NCBI RefSeq assembly: GCF_004336805.1
Contig: NZ_SJXM01000004.1
Location: 62,001 to 126,000 of the forward strand
Direction of reading: 5' to 3'
DNA length: 64,000 nt
From: Aeromicrobium sp. IC_218
GTDB taxonomy: Bacteria > Actinomycetota > Actinomycetes > Propionibacteriales > Nocardioidaceae
The stretch's first letter is position 1, and the number at the start of each line of letters is the position of its first letter. Shown here piece after piece: positions 34,358 to 42,498 of this stretch. The position numbers and the translations under genes were made by a program. The notes under the pieces are model-generated. The model was not told the origin of the DNA, did not search any database, and saw nothing but the letters and a program-made list of their open reading frames with translations.

Positions 34358-35876
34358 CCGGCTGGCCCGGCCGCAGCTGGGCGGCCCGGTCGGCCGCCGC
34401 CTCGGTGAGGACGCCCGCGACGGGGTAGCCGCCGGTCACCGGATGGTCGGCGAGCATGACGACCGGATCGCCGCCCGGTGGCACCTGCAGGGCGCCGCGC
34501 ACGAGGCCCTCGCTCGGCAGCTGGCGTCCGGGCTCGGCGTGGGCGACCGGGGACGTGCCGCCGGTCTCGGATCGCAGCCGGACGCCGACGCGGTCCGAGC
34601 GCGGGTCGACCTCCCACGGCGTCGACACCAGCGCGGACGCGTCGGCGAGCCAGTCGTCGCGCGGGCCCGGGACGAGGTCGAGCACGACAACGCCGGTCGG
34701 TGGCGCGGGCATGGGCGCCACGTCGACGGTGGGGACGTCGTCGGGCGCGGGTCCCACGCCGAGCCGGGAGCCGGCCGTCAGCGGATCGGGCCCCAGGCCG
34801 GCGAGCACGTCGCGCGACCGCGAGCCGAGGACGTCCGGCACGGCCCAGCCGCCGCGCACCCCGACGTAGGCGCGCAGGCCGGCCCGGGCGGAGCCGAGGG
34901 CGAGCTCGTCGCCGGCCTGGAGGCGGAACGGCGCGTTGGTGCCCTGGCCGCGACCGTCCACCCGGACGTCGAGGTCGGCCCCGGTGACCACGAGGAGCAG
35001 GTCGCGGTCCTCGGCGCGCAGCCGCAGGCCGCCCAGGGTCACCTCGAGCGTCGCGGCGCCGCGCGGGTTCGCGAGCAGCCGGTTGGCCAGGGCGTGGGCC
35101 GCCCGGTCGGCGGCACCGGACGGGCCGACCCCGAGGGACGCCAGGCCGGGCCGGCCCTCGTCCTGCACCGTGGTCAGTGGTCCGGGCGCGACGACGCGGA
35201 CCCCGGCTCCGCTCCCGGTCCCGGTTCCTGAGCTTGTCGAAGGGGAGCCTGTCGAAGGAGAGCTTGTCGAGGGGGCGTCCACCGCCACGAACCGCACCCG
35301 GACGCCGGGCCGCAGCAGCGCGGGCGGGTCGCGGTGCAGGTCCCACAGCGACAGGTCCGTGCGGCCGAGCAGCTGCCAGCCGCCGGGGGACTCGCGCGGG
35401 TAGACGCCGCTCAGGTCGCCGGCGAGGCCGACGGAGCCCGCCGGCACGCGGGCCCGCGGCTCGGCCCGGCGCGGCACGTCCAGCCGCGGGTCGCCGCCGG
35501 AGAGGTAGGCGAACCCCGGCGCGAACCCGCCGAAGGCGACGGTCCACGGCGTCCCGGTGTGCGCGGCCACGACCTCGTCCGGCGTCAGCCCGGTGAGCTG
35601 CGCGACCTCGTCCAGGTCGGGCCCGTCGTACCGCACCGGCACCTCGACGAGCTCGCCCGGCTGCTCGTCGGCCGGGAGCGGGCTCAGGCCGGCGAGCGCG
35701 TGCCGGACGTCGTCCAGCTCGCCCGCGGAACGCGCGACGACGAGCACGGTGCGGGCACCGGGCACCACGTCCACGACGCCGTCGAGCCGGGCGGCGCGCA
35801 CCGCGGCGGCGAGCCCGACGACCTCGTCGGTGCCGGCCGCCTCCAGCAGCACGGCCCGCTCGCCGACCGTCCTCAT
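34326..35876 (-). CDS. pxpBC: 5-oxoprolinase subunits B and C fused (PxpB-PxpC)
   Basis: A 516-residue fusion. Residues 1-198 are PxpB/KipI (cyclophilin-like; [20 protein letters not shown] and [16 protein letters not shown]), and about 225-516 are PxpC/KipA (biotin-dependent-carboxylase-like; [45 protein letters not shown]). With PxpA the complex opens 5-oxoproline (pyroglutamate) to glutamate using ATP. The linker near 199-222 is a low-complexity PSTSS repeat encoded by three tandem 15-bp copies of a dispersed repeat (35230-35274). ATG 35876 overlaps the pxpA stop (ATGA), and the 3' end overlaps the MFS gene by 32 bases. Confidence 0.88.
   Translation of the reverse strand: MRTVGERAVLLEAAGTDEVVGLAAAVRAARLDGVVDVVPGARTVLVVARSAGELDDVRHALAGLSPLPADEQPGELVEVPVRYDGPDLDEVAQLTGLTPDEVVAAHTGTPWTVAFGGFAPGFAYLSGGDPRLDVPRRAEPRARVPAGSVGLAGDLSGVYPRESPGGWQLLGRTDLSLWDLHRDPPALLRPGVRVRFVAVDAPSTSSPSTGSPSTSSGTGTGSGAGVRVVAPGPLTTVQDEGRPGLASLGVGPSGAADRAAHALANRLLANPRGAATLEVTLGGLRLRAEDRDLLLVVTGADLDVRVDGRGQGTNAPFRLQAGDELALGSARAGLRAYVGVRGGWAVPDVLGSRSRDVLAGLGPDPLTAGSRLGVGPAPDDVPTVDVAPMPAPPTGVVVLDLVPGPRDDWLADASALVSTPWEVDPRSDRVGVRLRSETGGTSPVAHAEPGRQLPSEGLVRGALQVPPGGDPVVMLADHPVTGGYPVAGVLTEAAADRAAQLRPGQPVRLRWAPGAR
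35230..35274. repeat. Three tandem 15-bp copies of the GAGCCTGTCGAAG repeat inside pxpBC
   Basis: GAGCTTGTCGAAGGG, GAGCCTGTCGAAGGA and GAGCTTGTCGAGGGG follow one another exactly. Each is 15 bases, so the reading frame is kept and the protein gains the 5-residue repeats [15 protein letters not shown] between its two enzymatic domains. Confidence 0.85.
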
Positions 35877-36634
35877 GCGAAGGGGCGCACCGCGACACCG
35901 GCCGCGCCGAGGGCGTCGCGCACCGCGCGGGCCATGGCGACCGCGCCGGGGGTGTCGCCGTGGACGCAGACCGAGTCGGCGTCGACCTCGACGACGCTGC
36001 CGTCCACCGCCTCGACCGCGTGCTCGGTGGCGAGCCGGACGACCCGGGCGGCGACCTCGTCGACGTCGTGCAGCACCGCCCCCGGCTCGGGTCGCGGCAC
36101 GAGCGTGCCGTGCGCGGTGTAGGCGCGGTCGGCGAACGCCTCGGAGACGACGCGCAGCCCGCGCGACTCGGCGTGCCGCAGCAGCGCCGAACCGGGCAGG
36201 CCGAGCACCGCGAGCGAGTCGTCGAACGACTCGACGGCGTCCACGACGGCCAGCGCGTGCTCGTCGTGGTGGACGGCGGTGTTGTAGAGCGCGCCGTGGG
36301 GCTTCACGTACGACAGCCGGGTGCCGGCCGCGCGGGCCATGCCGGCGAGGGCGCCGAGCTGGTAGACGACGTCGTGCGTGAGGTCGTCGCGGCTCGCGTC
36401 GACGAAGCGGCGGCCGAAGCCGGCCAGGTCGCGGTAGGAGACCTGGGCGCCGACCCGGACGTCGTGGGCGGCGGCCCAGCGCAGCGTCCGGGCGAGCGTC
36501 GCCGGGTCGCCGGCGTGGAAGCCGCAGGCCACGTTGGCGCTGGTGACGAGCCGCAGCATCGCCTCGTCGTCGCCCAGCTCCCAGCGGCCGAACGACTCGC
36601 CGACGTCGCTGTTCAGGTCGATGTGCGGGTCCAT
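35873..36634 (-). CDS. pxpA: 5-oxoprolinase subunit A (LamB/YcsF family)
   Basis: A 253-residue PxpA. It starts [19 protein letters not shown] and contains [48 protein letters not shown] and [10 protein letters not shown], all family signatures. It forms the ATP-dependent 5-oxoprolinase with PxpB and PxpC, removing the damage product pyroglutamate. It is upstream of and overlaps pxpBC (ATGA). ATG 36634 has CAGACT six bases upstream, an imperfect -10 at leaderless spacing. Confidence 0.93.
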   Translation of the reverse strand: MDPHIDLNSDVGESFGRWELGDDEAMLRLVTSANVACGFHAGDPATLARTLRWAAAHDVRVGAQVSYRDLAGFGRRFVDASRDDLTHDVVYQLGALAGMARAAGTRLSYVKPHGALYNTAVHHDEHALAVVDAVESFDDSLAVLGLPGSALLRHAESRGLRVVSEAFADRAYTAHGTLVPRPEPGAVLHDVDEVAARVVRLATEHAVEAVDGSVVEVDADSVCVHGDTPGAVAMARAVRDALGAAGVAVRPFA

Positions 36635-36698
36635 GCCCCCAGTCTGGCCCGTCCTGTCCCTACGGGGCGGTGAGTCAGCGTCACTCCGGCCGTGGTGG

Positions 36699-36746
36699 CG
36701 GTGAGTTGTGGTCACTCTCGCGCAGGAAAGTGACCAGGACTCACCG
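36699..36746. repeat. 18-bp inverted repeat in a divergent intergenic region
   Basis: Arms 36699-36716 and 36729-36746 match at 16 of 18 positions (CGGTGAGT..TGGTCACT type) around a 12-base loop. It lies between pxpA and the small membrane protein genes. A related half-element GTGAGTCAGCGTCACT starts at 36670. Divergent genes do not need a terminator here, so it is an operator or a dispersed repeat. Confidence 0.55.
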
Positions 36747-36779
36747 CTCGCGCGCGCCGCTCGTGGGACGCTTCGCCGC

Positions 36780-37052
36780 ATGACACGACGCGGAACGAGG
36801 CTCCTGGTGATCGGCACGGCCCTGGTCGCGTTCGCGGCCGGCGTGCTGCTGTGGGCCGCGCTGGACCTGGTGGCGACGGGCTACCGGGTCGACGAGGAGG
36901 GCACCTCCTCGCGACAGGCCGACATGCTGCTCGGCTGGGGTGGCCTCGCCCTCGGGCTGGTCCTCGGCTCGGTCGGTGCGGTGGTCCTGGGCCTCGCCCA
37001 GGCGCACATCCACCGCGAGCAGAGAGACCTCACCGAGCACCGTGTCGGCTGA
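36780..37052 (+). CDS. Small two-helix membrane protein
   Basis: A 90-residue protein of unknown function with two clear membrane segments (about residues 6-33 and 49-74), an extracytoplasmic loop rich in polar and acidic residues ([14 protein letters not shown]), and a charged C terminus ([12 protein letters not shown]). Start ATG 36780 is preceded by GACGCT at leaderless spacing (7 bases). It overlaps the next gene by 11 bases, so the two small membrane proteins are probably made together. No family recognised. Confidence 0.6.
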   Translation: MTRRGTRLLVIGTALVAFAAGVLLWAALDLVATGYRVDEEGTSSRQADMLLGWGGLALGLVLGSVGAVVLGLAQAHIHREQRDLTEHRVG

Positions 37053-37629
37053 CTGGAACGGCCGCCTCGGCCCCGGCTACTGGGCGCAGGCTCCGGTGGC
37101 CGCTCTGCTCGCGGCCGGGCTGTTCTGGCTCGGAGCGCAGGCCCCGGGCGGATGGCGCCCGGTCCTGCTCCTGGCCGGCTCGGTGCTGGCGCTCTACGCG
37201 GCCTACGTGCTGCTCATGCCGCTCGTCGTGCGCATCGTCGTAGCGGCCCTCGAGGCCCTGTCCGAGGACGCGAAGGGCCCGGCGACCGGGCGACCCACGA
37301 CGAGCACCCGTCAGCGTCGCGGCCTTCCGCCCGCGCCGCGCGGTGCCCGGCACTGGGTGGACGCCGGCTCCAGCCGGCTCGTCCGGAGGCGGCTGCTGGT
37401 CGACGACCGCGGACGCGTCCTGCACGAGGACGACCACGACCGCCGGGCCGACCTGGCGCTCGGCGCCGGACTCGTGCTGGCGCTCGCCGTCTCGGTGCTG
37501 AGCGCAGGCCTCGACGGCGGGGCCGGCGGCGTCGTCTTCGCCCTCGCGGTCATGACGGCCTGCGGGGTGCTGGGCATGGCCGCCGTCCGTGTCGCGGGAC
37601 GCGTCGCGGTGTCGCGGCTGGGCTCCTAG
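37042..37629 (+). CDS. Hypothetical four-helix membrane protein
   Basis: A 195-residue protein, family not recognised. Two hydrophobic segments lie near residues 14-34 and 38-66, then a basic, Pro/Arg-rich cytosolic stretch (STRQRRGLPPAPRGARHW), a charged loop (DDRGRVLHEDDHDRRAD), and two more hydrophobic segments at about 138-155 and 160-180. GTG 37042 overlaps the preceding gene by 11 bases. Its TAG shares the sequence CTAG with the stop of the convergent thioesterase gene. Confidence 0.55.
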   Translation: MSADWNGRLGPGYWAQAPVAALLAAGLFWLGAQAPGGWRPVLLLAGSVLALYAAYVLLMPLVVRIVVAALEALSEDAKGPATGRPTTSTRQRRGLPPAPRGARHWVDAGSSRLVRRRLLVDDRGRVLHEDDHDRRADLALGAGLVLALAVSVLSAGLDGGAGGVVFALAVMTACGVLGMAAVRVAGRVAVSRLGS

Positions 37630-38114
37630 ACCGGGAAGACGGCGCAGGCGCTGGACGCGGTGGCGAGCAGGCGTCCGCCCGCGTCGCGGATGTCGCCCTC
37701 GGCGAACGCCGCCCGCGAGCCGGGCTTCGTCACCCAGCCGTGCGCGGTGACCGGCCCGGTGTCGACGGTGATCGGGCGCAGGAAGCTGACCTTGATCTCG
37801 AGCGACGTGTACGCCTGGCCGGCCGGCAGCGTCGAGTGCACCGCGCAGCCGCAGACCGAGTCGAGCAGGGTGGCGTAGAAGCCGCCGTGCACCGAGCCGA
37901 TCGGGTTGTAGTGCGACTCGTCCGGCACCGCGGTGAACACGACGTCGCCGGGCTCGACCGACACGAAGCCCATGCCCAGGTGGGCCGCGATCGGCGCGCC
38001 GGGGATCTCGCCCTTGAGGATCGCGCGCAGGTAGTCGACGCCGCTCATCGTCCGCGCGGCCGCGGCCTGCGGGAGGGGATCGGTCCAGGTGATCGTCCTG
38101 CTCTTCTCGCTCAT
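37626..38114 (-). CDS. PaaI family hotdog-fold thioesterase
   Basis: A 162-residue hotdog thioesterase. The catalytic region NPIGSVHGGFYATLLDSVCG carries the HGG motif and an acidic residue at the expected position, followed by TSLEIKVSFLRPI. PaaI-like enzymes hydrolyse acyl-CoA or aryl-CoA thioesters. It is divergent from an HxlR regulator with a perfect palindrome in between, so the regulator probably controls it. ATG 38114 follows TACCGT by six bases (leaderless). The stop overlaps the convergent membrane-protein stop. Confidence 0.88.
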   Translation of the reverse strand: MSEKSRTITWTDPLPQAAAARTMSGVDYLRAILKGEIPGAPIAAHLGMGFVSVEPGDVVFTAVPDESHYNPIGSVHGGFYATLLDSVCGCAVHSTLPAGQAYTSLEIKVSFLRPITVDTGPVTAHGWVTKPGSRAAFAEGDIRDAGGRLLATASSACAVFPV

Positions 38115-38120
38115 GCCGGG

Positions 38121-38126
38121 ACGGTA
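38121..38126 (-). promoter_or_regulatory. -10 box TACCGT, leaderless thioesterase promoter
   Basis: TACCGT on the minus strand ends 6 bases before the ATG at 38114. On the plus strand TAGCAT (38125-38130) overlaps it and could be the -10 of the HxlR gene. Confidence 0.5.
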
Positions 38127-38130
38127 GCAT

Positions 38131-38153
38131 CTGGGTACGCAATCCGTACCCAG
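38131..38153. promoter_or_regulatory. Probable HxlR operator
   Basis: CTGGGTACG (38131-38139) and CGTACCCAG (38145-38153) are perfect 9-base arms with a 5-base spacer. The paired GTAC half-sites are typical of HxlR-family operators. It covers the expected -35 of the thioesterase promoter and lies just upstream of the regulator's ribosome binding site AGGAG (38156-38160). Confidence 0.8.
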
Positions 38154-38165
38154 CCAGGAGCGACC

Positions 38166-38633
38166 ATGACCGCGACGTTCGCCGAGCTCGACTCCGCCAC
38201 CTGCTCGATCGCCCGCGCCACCGGCTTGCTCGGCGACCGCTGGAGCGTCCTCGTCGTCCGCGACGTGCTCAACGGGGTCCGGCGCTTCGACGCGCTGGCC
38301 GACCACCTCGGCGTCTCGCGGGACGTGCTGCGCCGCCGGCTGGCCGCGCTCGTCGACGCCGGCGTGCTGGAGCGGGTCGAGTACCGCGAGGACGGCCAGC
38401 GCCCTCGCGCCGAGTACCGCCTGACGGACGCCGGCCTCGAGCTCGTCCCGGTGCTCGTCGCCTTCCTGGACTGGGGCGACCGCCACCTGGGCGGTGCGGA
38501 CGGACCGCCCGCGGTCGTCCGCCACGAGTGCGGTGCGCCCGTCCGGTCCCGCCTGGTCTGCGCCGACGGCCACGTCGTCGAGGACGCTCGCGAGACGCGC
38601 CTCGAGCCCGGTCCCGGGGCCCGCCCGCGCTGA
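38166..38633 (+). CDS. HxlR family transcriptional regulator
   Basis: A 155-residue HxlR winged-helix regulator. The start SATCSIARATGLLGDRWSVL matches the family signature C-x3-R-x3-L-x-G-x-W, with Cys13 in the position used by redox- and electrophile-sensing members such as YodB. The recognition region is VSRDVLRRRLAALVDAGVLE. The C-terminal tail adds two cysteines (RHECGAP and LVCADGH) that could bind metal. It is divergent from the thioesterase with a shared operator, suggesting autoregulation and thioesterase control by a thiol-reactive or acyl signal. Confidence 0.88.
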   Translation: MTATFAELDSATCSIARATGLLGDRWSVLVVRDVLNGVRRFDALADHLGVSRDVLRRRLAALVDAGVLERVEYREDGQRPRAEYRLTDAGLELVPVLVAFLDWGDRHLGGADGPPAVVRHECGAPVRSRLVCADGHVVEDARETRLEPGPGARPR

Positions 38634-38655
38634 GGCGGTCCGCCGGGTCCGCCCC

Positions 38656-38661
38656 TACGGT
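38656..38661 (+). promoter_or_regulatory. -10 box TACGGT, leaderless promoter
   Basis: TACGGT lies 6 bases before the ATG at 38668. Some pairing with the GGGGG just before the ATG as a weak ribosome binding site is possible. Confidence 0.4.
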
Positions 38662-38667
38662 CGGGGG

Positions 38668-39276
38668 ATGAAGCACGTGGTGTGGGACATGGACGGGACG
38701 CTGCTGGACTCGACTCGGGTGGTGCCGGACGCCTTCGTGGGCGCCATCGCCGAGCTCGGCGGGCCGCGGGTCGCCCGCGACGACGTCGTGGCCGCGTACT
38801 CGCTGGGCGTCCCCGAGGTCCTGCTGGCGCACTTCCTCGGCCGCGACCTGGACGAGGGCGAGGCTGAGGCGTACTACGGGCGGCTGCGCGACGCGCAGGT
38901 CGCGCCGTACCCGGGGATCGCCGAGACGCTGGAATCCCTGCGGTCGCAGGGGCGCCAGGTCGCGGTGTTCACCGGCGCCAGCACCCGGGCGGCCCGGACG
39001 CTGCTGGACGCCGCCGGCCTGACGGTGGACGTGCTCGTGGGTGGCGACGACGTGGGGCGTCCGAAGCCCGCGCCCGACGGCGTCGTGGAGGCCGCCCGGC
39101 GACTCGGGGCCGGCCCCGGCCACGTGGTCTACGTCGGTGACGCGCCCACCGACATGCAGGCGGCGCGCGCCGCCGGGGCGGTCGCCGCGGCCGCGTCCTG
39201 GGGGCACCTCTACGACCCCGACGAGCCGTTCGACCACGCACTGACGGAACCGCGGGACGTCCTCCGCCTGCTCTGA
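38668..39276 (+). CDS. HAD family hydrolase (phosphoglycolate phosphatase-like)
   Basis: A 202-residue HAD phosphatase. Motif I is WDMDGTLLDST, motif II FTGASTRAAR, motif III the lysine in GRPKPAPD, and motif IV YVGDAPTDMQAAR. The cap is a short helical bundle (subclass IA). The sequence is closest to Gph/pyrophosphatase-like members; the substrate is not predictable. It is apparently monocistronic, followed by the TetR operator region. Confidence 0.85.
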   Translation: MKHVVWDMDGTLLDSTRVVPDAFVGAIAELGGPRVARDDVVAAYSLGVPEVLLAHFLGRDLDEGEAEAYYGRLRDAQVAPYPGIAETLESLRSQGRQVAVFTGASTRAARTLLDAAGLTVDVLVGGDDVGRPKPAPDGVVEAARRLGAGPGHVVYVGDAPTDMQAARAAGAVAAAASWGHLYDPDEPFDHALTEPRDVLRLL

Positions 39277-39282
39277 GGAAGT

Positions 39283-39306
39283 AACAAGCAGGGTTGACTG
39301 TTTGTT
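39283..39306. promoter_or_regulatory. Probable TetR operator of the catabolic operon
   Basis: AACAAGCAG (39283-39291) and CTGTTTGTT (39298-39306) pair at 8 of 9 positions around a 6-base spacer. TTGACT inside the element (39294-39299) could be a -35 hexamer. It is an AT-rich island 18 bases before the TetR start. Confidence 0.6.
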
Positions 39307-39323
39307 GACGGACGTGCCACGGT

Positions 39324-39944
39324 GTGGCCGTGACCACATCGACCGTCCGCGTGCGCACGCCGCAGGCCGAGCGCAGCCGGGCCATGCGCGAGCGGCTCAT
39401 GGAGGCGACCATCGAGTGCCTGGCCGACCTCGGCTGGGCCCGCACCACGACCACCGTCGTCTCGCGCCGCGCCGGCGTCTCGCGGGGCGCGCAGCTGCAC
39501 CATTTCCCGGCCAAGCTCGACCTCGTGCTGGCCTCCGTCGAGCACCTCACCGACCGCCGGCGCGACGAGATGACCCGGGCCGCCGACGACCTGCCGGCCG
39601 AGGGGCGCACCCGGGCGGTGCTGGAGATCCTCAGCGAGCACTTCACGTCCGTGGTCTTCACCGCCGCGCTCGAGCTGTGGGTCGCCGCGCGCACCGACGA
39701 CGAGCTACGGTCCTCCGTCGCACCGCTGGAGCGCCGCATCGGCCGCGAGACCCACGCCTACGCCTGCCAGCTGCTCGGCGTCGACGACGCCGTCGGCGAC
39801 AACCGGGTGCACGTGCAGGCCACGATGGACCTGCTCCGCGGGCTCGGCCTGGCCGAGACGCTCAACGACGACTCCAAGCGTCGCGCGGTCATCCTCGACG
39901 CCTGGGCCGACACCCTCGACGCCCGGCTGGAGCGGGCGAAGTGA
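39324..39944 (+). CDS. TetR family regulator of the acyl-CoA operon
   Basis: A 206-residue TetR protein. The helix-turn-helix is TTTVVSRRAGVSRGAQLHHF with a long ligand domain after. GTG 39324 is used; GTG 39330 two codons later is an alternative. It is the first gene of an operon: its TGA overlaps the GTG of the next gene (GTGA). An inverted repeat just upstream (39283-39306) suggests autorepression, relieved by an acyl-CoA or pathway substrate, as usual for TetR proteins heading fatty-acid or terpenoid catabolic operons. Confidence 0.87.
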   Translation: MAVTTSTVRVRTPQAERSRAMRERLMEATIECLADLGWARTTTTVVSRRAGVSRGAQLHHFPAKLDLVLASVEHLTDRRRDEMTRAADDLPAEGRTRAVLEILSEHFTSVVFTAALELWVAARTDDELRSSVAPLERRIGRETHAYACQLLGVDDAVGDNRVHVQATMDLLRGLGLAETLNDDSKRRAVILDAWADTLDARLERAK

Positions 39945-40735
39945 AGGCGACGCTGGACGGCGTCCTGACGGACCTGGCCGAGGAGAGCGCGCTGCTCGAC
40001 GGCTGGGTCTCCGACCTGGACGCTGACGGCTGGGCGACCGTCACCACGCCGGAGGGCTGGACGGTCGCGCACCAGGTCGCGCACCTCTACTGGACCGACC
40101 TCGCCTCGCTCGACGCGATCATCGACCCCGACGCGTTCGGCCGGTCGCTGCGCACCGCCGCGGCCGAGGGGGACGGCTTCGTCGACCGCGAGGCCGAGCG
40201 GCTGGCCGCGCTCGAGCCGTCCGACCTGCTCCAGCGCTGGCGCCAGGGCCGGGGCATGCTCGCGTCCGCGCTGCGCGGCGTCCCGGACGGGACGAAGGTG
40301 CCGTGGTTCGGCCCGCCGATGAGCCCGGCGTCCATGGCGACCGCCCGCTTCATGGAGACCTGGGCCCACGCGCACGACGTCGCCGAGGCGCTCGGCCGCC
40401 CGTACCCGCGGCGCGACAGCGTCCGGCACGTCGTCCACCTCGGCTACCGCACCCGTGCGTTCGCGCACGGGGTCCGCGGGCTGCCGCTGCCCGAGCAGGA
40501 GGTGCGGCTGGAGCTGCGCGGGCCCTCGGGTGACACCTGGACGTGGGGTCCGGCCTGGGCGAGCGAGCGGGTCACCGGCGACGCCTACGACTTCGCCCTG
40601 CTGGCCACCCGGCGCCGCCACGTCGACGACGTGAAGGTGCGCGCCCACGGGCCTGAGGCCGAGCAGTGGCTGACGATCGTCCAGGCGTTCGCCGGCCAGC
40701 CCGGCAACGACCCGAAGCCGCGAGGACGCTCATGA
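39941..40735 (+). CDS. TIGR03084-type DinB-like metal-binding protein
   Basis: A 264-residue protein of the DinB/maleylpyruvate-isomerase-like fold. Metal-binding histidines are visible in WTVAHQVAHLYWTD and in WAHAHDVAEALG; the C-terminal half is beta-rich (VRLELRGPSGDTWTWGP), as in the mycothiol-dependent isomerase relatives. Members of this fold can be mycothiol-dependent enzymes, which fits an actinomycete, but the reaction is unknown. It is coupled on both sides: GTGA with the TetR gene and ATGA with the AtuA-like gene. Confidence 0.75.
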   Translation: MKATLDGVLTDLAEESALLDGWVSDLDADGWATVTTPEGWTVAHQVAHLYWTDLASLDAIIDPDAFGRSLRTAAAEGDGFVDREAERLAALEPSDLLQRWRQGRGMLASALRGVPDGTKVPWFGPPMSPASMATARFMETWAHAHDVAEALGRPYPRRDSVRHVVHLGYRTRAFAHGVRGLPLPEQEVRLELRGPSGDTWTWGPAWASERVTGDAYDFALLATRRRHVDDVKVRAHGPEAEQWLTIVQAFAGQPGNDPKPRGRS

Positions 40736-42498
40736 GCAGTGGACCCGTCCGCATCGGCAACGCGTCGGGCTTCTACGGCGACCGGCTCTCCGCGGTCCGC
40801 GAGATGCTCGAGGGCGGCGAGCTGGACTACCTGACTGGCGACTGGCTGGCCGAGCTGACGATGCTGATCCTCGGCCGCGACCGCATGAAGGACCCGGCGC
40901 TCGGCTACGCCAAGACCTTCGTCGCCCAGATGCGCGACACGCTGGCGCTGGCGAAGGAGCGCGGTGTCCGCATCGTCAGCAACGCCGGCGGGCTCAACCC
41001 GGCCGGCCTCGCGGACGCGCTGCGGGCCGTCGCCGCCGAGCAGGGCCTGGACGTCACGATCGCCCACGTCGAGGGCGACGACCTGCTGCCGCGCGCCGAC
41101 GAGCTCGGCTTCCCCGGCGTGCTGACCGCCAACGCCTACCTGGGCGCGTTCGGCATCGCCGAGGCGCTGCGCCTCGGCGCGGACGTCGTGGTCACCGGCC
41201 GGGTCACCGACGCCTCCGTGGTCGTCGGGCCGGCCATCGCGCACCACGGCTGGGGCCGGGACGACCTCGACGCCCTGGCCGGCGCCGTCGTGGCCGGGCA
41301 CGTCGTCGAGTGCGGCACCCAGGCGACCGGCGGCAACTTCAGCGGCTTCACCGGTCTGGACCTCACGCGTCCGCTCGGGTTCCCGCTGGCCGAGGTCGCC
41401 GCCGACGGCTCGTGTGTCATCACCAAGCACGCCGGCACCGGCGGCGCGGTCACCGTCGACACCGTCACCGCCCAGCTCGTGTACGAGATCCAGGGGCCGC
41501 GGTACGCCGGGCCCGACGTCGTCACCGACCTCGGCGGGCTGTCGGTCGAGCCGGACGGCCCCGACCGCGTGCGCGTCTCGGGGGCGCGCGGGTCGCTGCC
41601 GCCACCGGACGCGAAGGTCTGCCTCAACGAGCTCGGCGGCTTCCGCAACGGGGTCGAGCTGCTCGTCACCGGGCTCGACGTCGACGCCAAGGTCGACTGG
41701 GTGCGCGCCCAGGTGGAGGCGGCGCTCGACCCGCGTCCACAGGTCGTCGAGTGGCACCTCGAGCGCGCGGCCGAGGGCGACCCGCTCACCCAGGCCGCCG
41801 CCACGTCCCGGCTGCGCTGCGCCGTCAAGGACCCGAGTCCCGACCCGGTCGGCCGCGCGTTCAGCTCGGCGGTCGTCGAGCTCGCGCTCGCGTCCTACCC
41901 GGGCTTCGCGGTCACCGCGCCGCCGGCGAAGGGCGCGCCGTTCGGTGTCTACCGCGCCGCGTACGTGCCGCAGACCGAGGTGCCGCACCGGGTCGTCCTG
42001 GCCAGCGGGGAGACGGTCGAGATCGACCCGCCCGCCCGCACCGAGCCGCTCGAGCGTCCGATCCCTGAGCCTGTCGAAGGGATCCCCTCGACAGGCTCGG
42101 GGAGCGGGGTCGGCTCGGGGAGCGGGGTCGAAGGGCCCACCGTCGACGTCCCGCTGGGGCGGCTGCTGCACGCCCGCTCGGGTGACAAGGGCGGCGATGC
42201 CAACGTCGGCGTCTGGGTCCCCAGCACCCACCCGCGCCGCGACGAGGCCTACGCCTGGCTCGTGGCGTGGCTGACCCCCGACCGCGTCCGCACCCTGCTG
42301 CCCGAGGCCGAGGGGCTGGCCGTCGAGGTCCAGCCGCTGCCGGGGCCGCGCGCGGTCAACGTCGTCCTGCCCGGACTGCTCGGCGACGGCGTCGCCGCGT
42401 CGACCCGGCTCGACCCCCAGGCCAAGGGCCTGGGCGAGTGGCTGCGCGCCCGCGTCGCCGCTGTGCCGGCCCACCTGCTCGTCGAAGGAGAGCGATGA
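40732..42498 (+). CDS. Acyclic terpene utilisation AtuA family protein
   Basis: A 588-residue AtuA-type protein. It starts VRIGNASGFYGDRLSAVREM, then SNAGGLNPAGLADALR, GADVVVTGRVTDASVVVGP and GTQATGGNFSGF, the family core (to about residue 440). A separate C-terminal domain (about 470-588; PLGRLLHARSGDKGGDANVG) follows. Between them (443-469) is a low-complexity IPEPVEG and SGSGVG linker encoded by a palindromic repeat and two 18-bp tandem repeats. AtuA is required for citronellol/geraniol use in pseudomonads, but its reaction is undefined. ATGA overlaps couple it to both neighbours. From memory, Mycobacterium tuberculosis Rv0976c is a homologue in the same gene order. Confidence 0.83.
   Translation: MSSGPVRIGNASGFYGDRLSAVREMLEGGELDYLTGDWLAELTMLILGRDRMKDPALGYAKTFVAQMRDTLALAKERGVRIVSNAGGLNPAGLADALRAVAAEQGLDVTIAHVEGDDLLPRADELGFPGVLTANAYLGAFGIAEALRLGADVVVTGRVTDASVVVGPAIAHHGWGRDDLDALAGAVVAGHVVECGTQATGGNFSGFTGLDLTRPLGFPLAEVAADGSCVITKHAGTGGAVTVDTVTAQLVYEIQGPRYAGPDVVTDLGGLSVEPDGPDRVRVSGARGSLPPPDAKVCLNELGGFRNGVELLVTGLDVDAKVDWVRAQVEAALDPRPQVVEWHLERAAEGDPLTQAAATSRLRCAVKDPSPDPVGRAFSSAVVELALASYPGFAVTAPPAKGAPFGVYRAAYVPQTEVPHRVVLASGETVEIDPPARTEPLERPIPEPVEGIPSTGSGSGVGSGSGVEGPTVDVPLGRLLHARSGDKGGDANVGVWVPSTHPRRDEAYAWLVAWLTPDRVRTLLPEAEGLAVEVQPLPGPRAVNVVLPGLLGDGVAASTRLDPQAKGLGEWLRARVAAVPAHLLVEGER
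42063..42130. repeat. Palindromic repeat plus 18-bp tandem repeats inside the AtuA-like gene
   Basis: CCCTGAGCCTGTCGAAGGG (42063-42081) is followed by its near-exact inverse (42084-42102, two mismatches). GCTCGGGGAGCGGGGTCG then occurs twice in tandem (42095-42112 and 42113-42130). The frame stays open throughout and encodes a Gly/Ser-rich interdomain linker. Confidence 0.85.
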
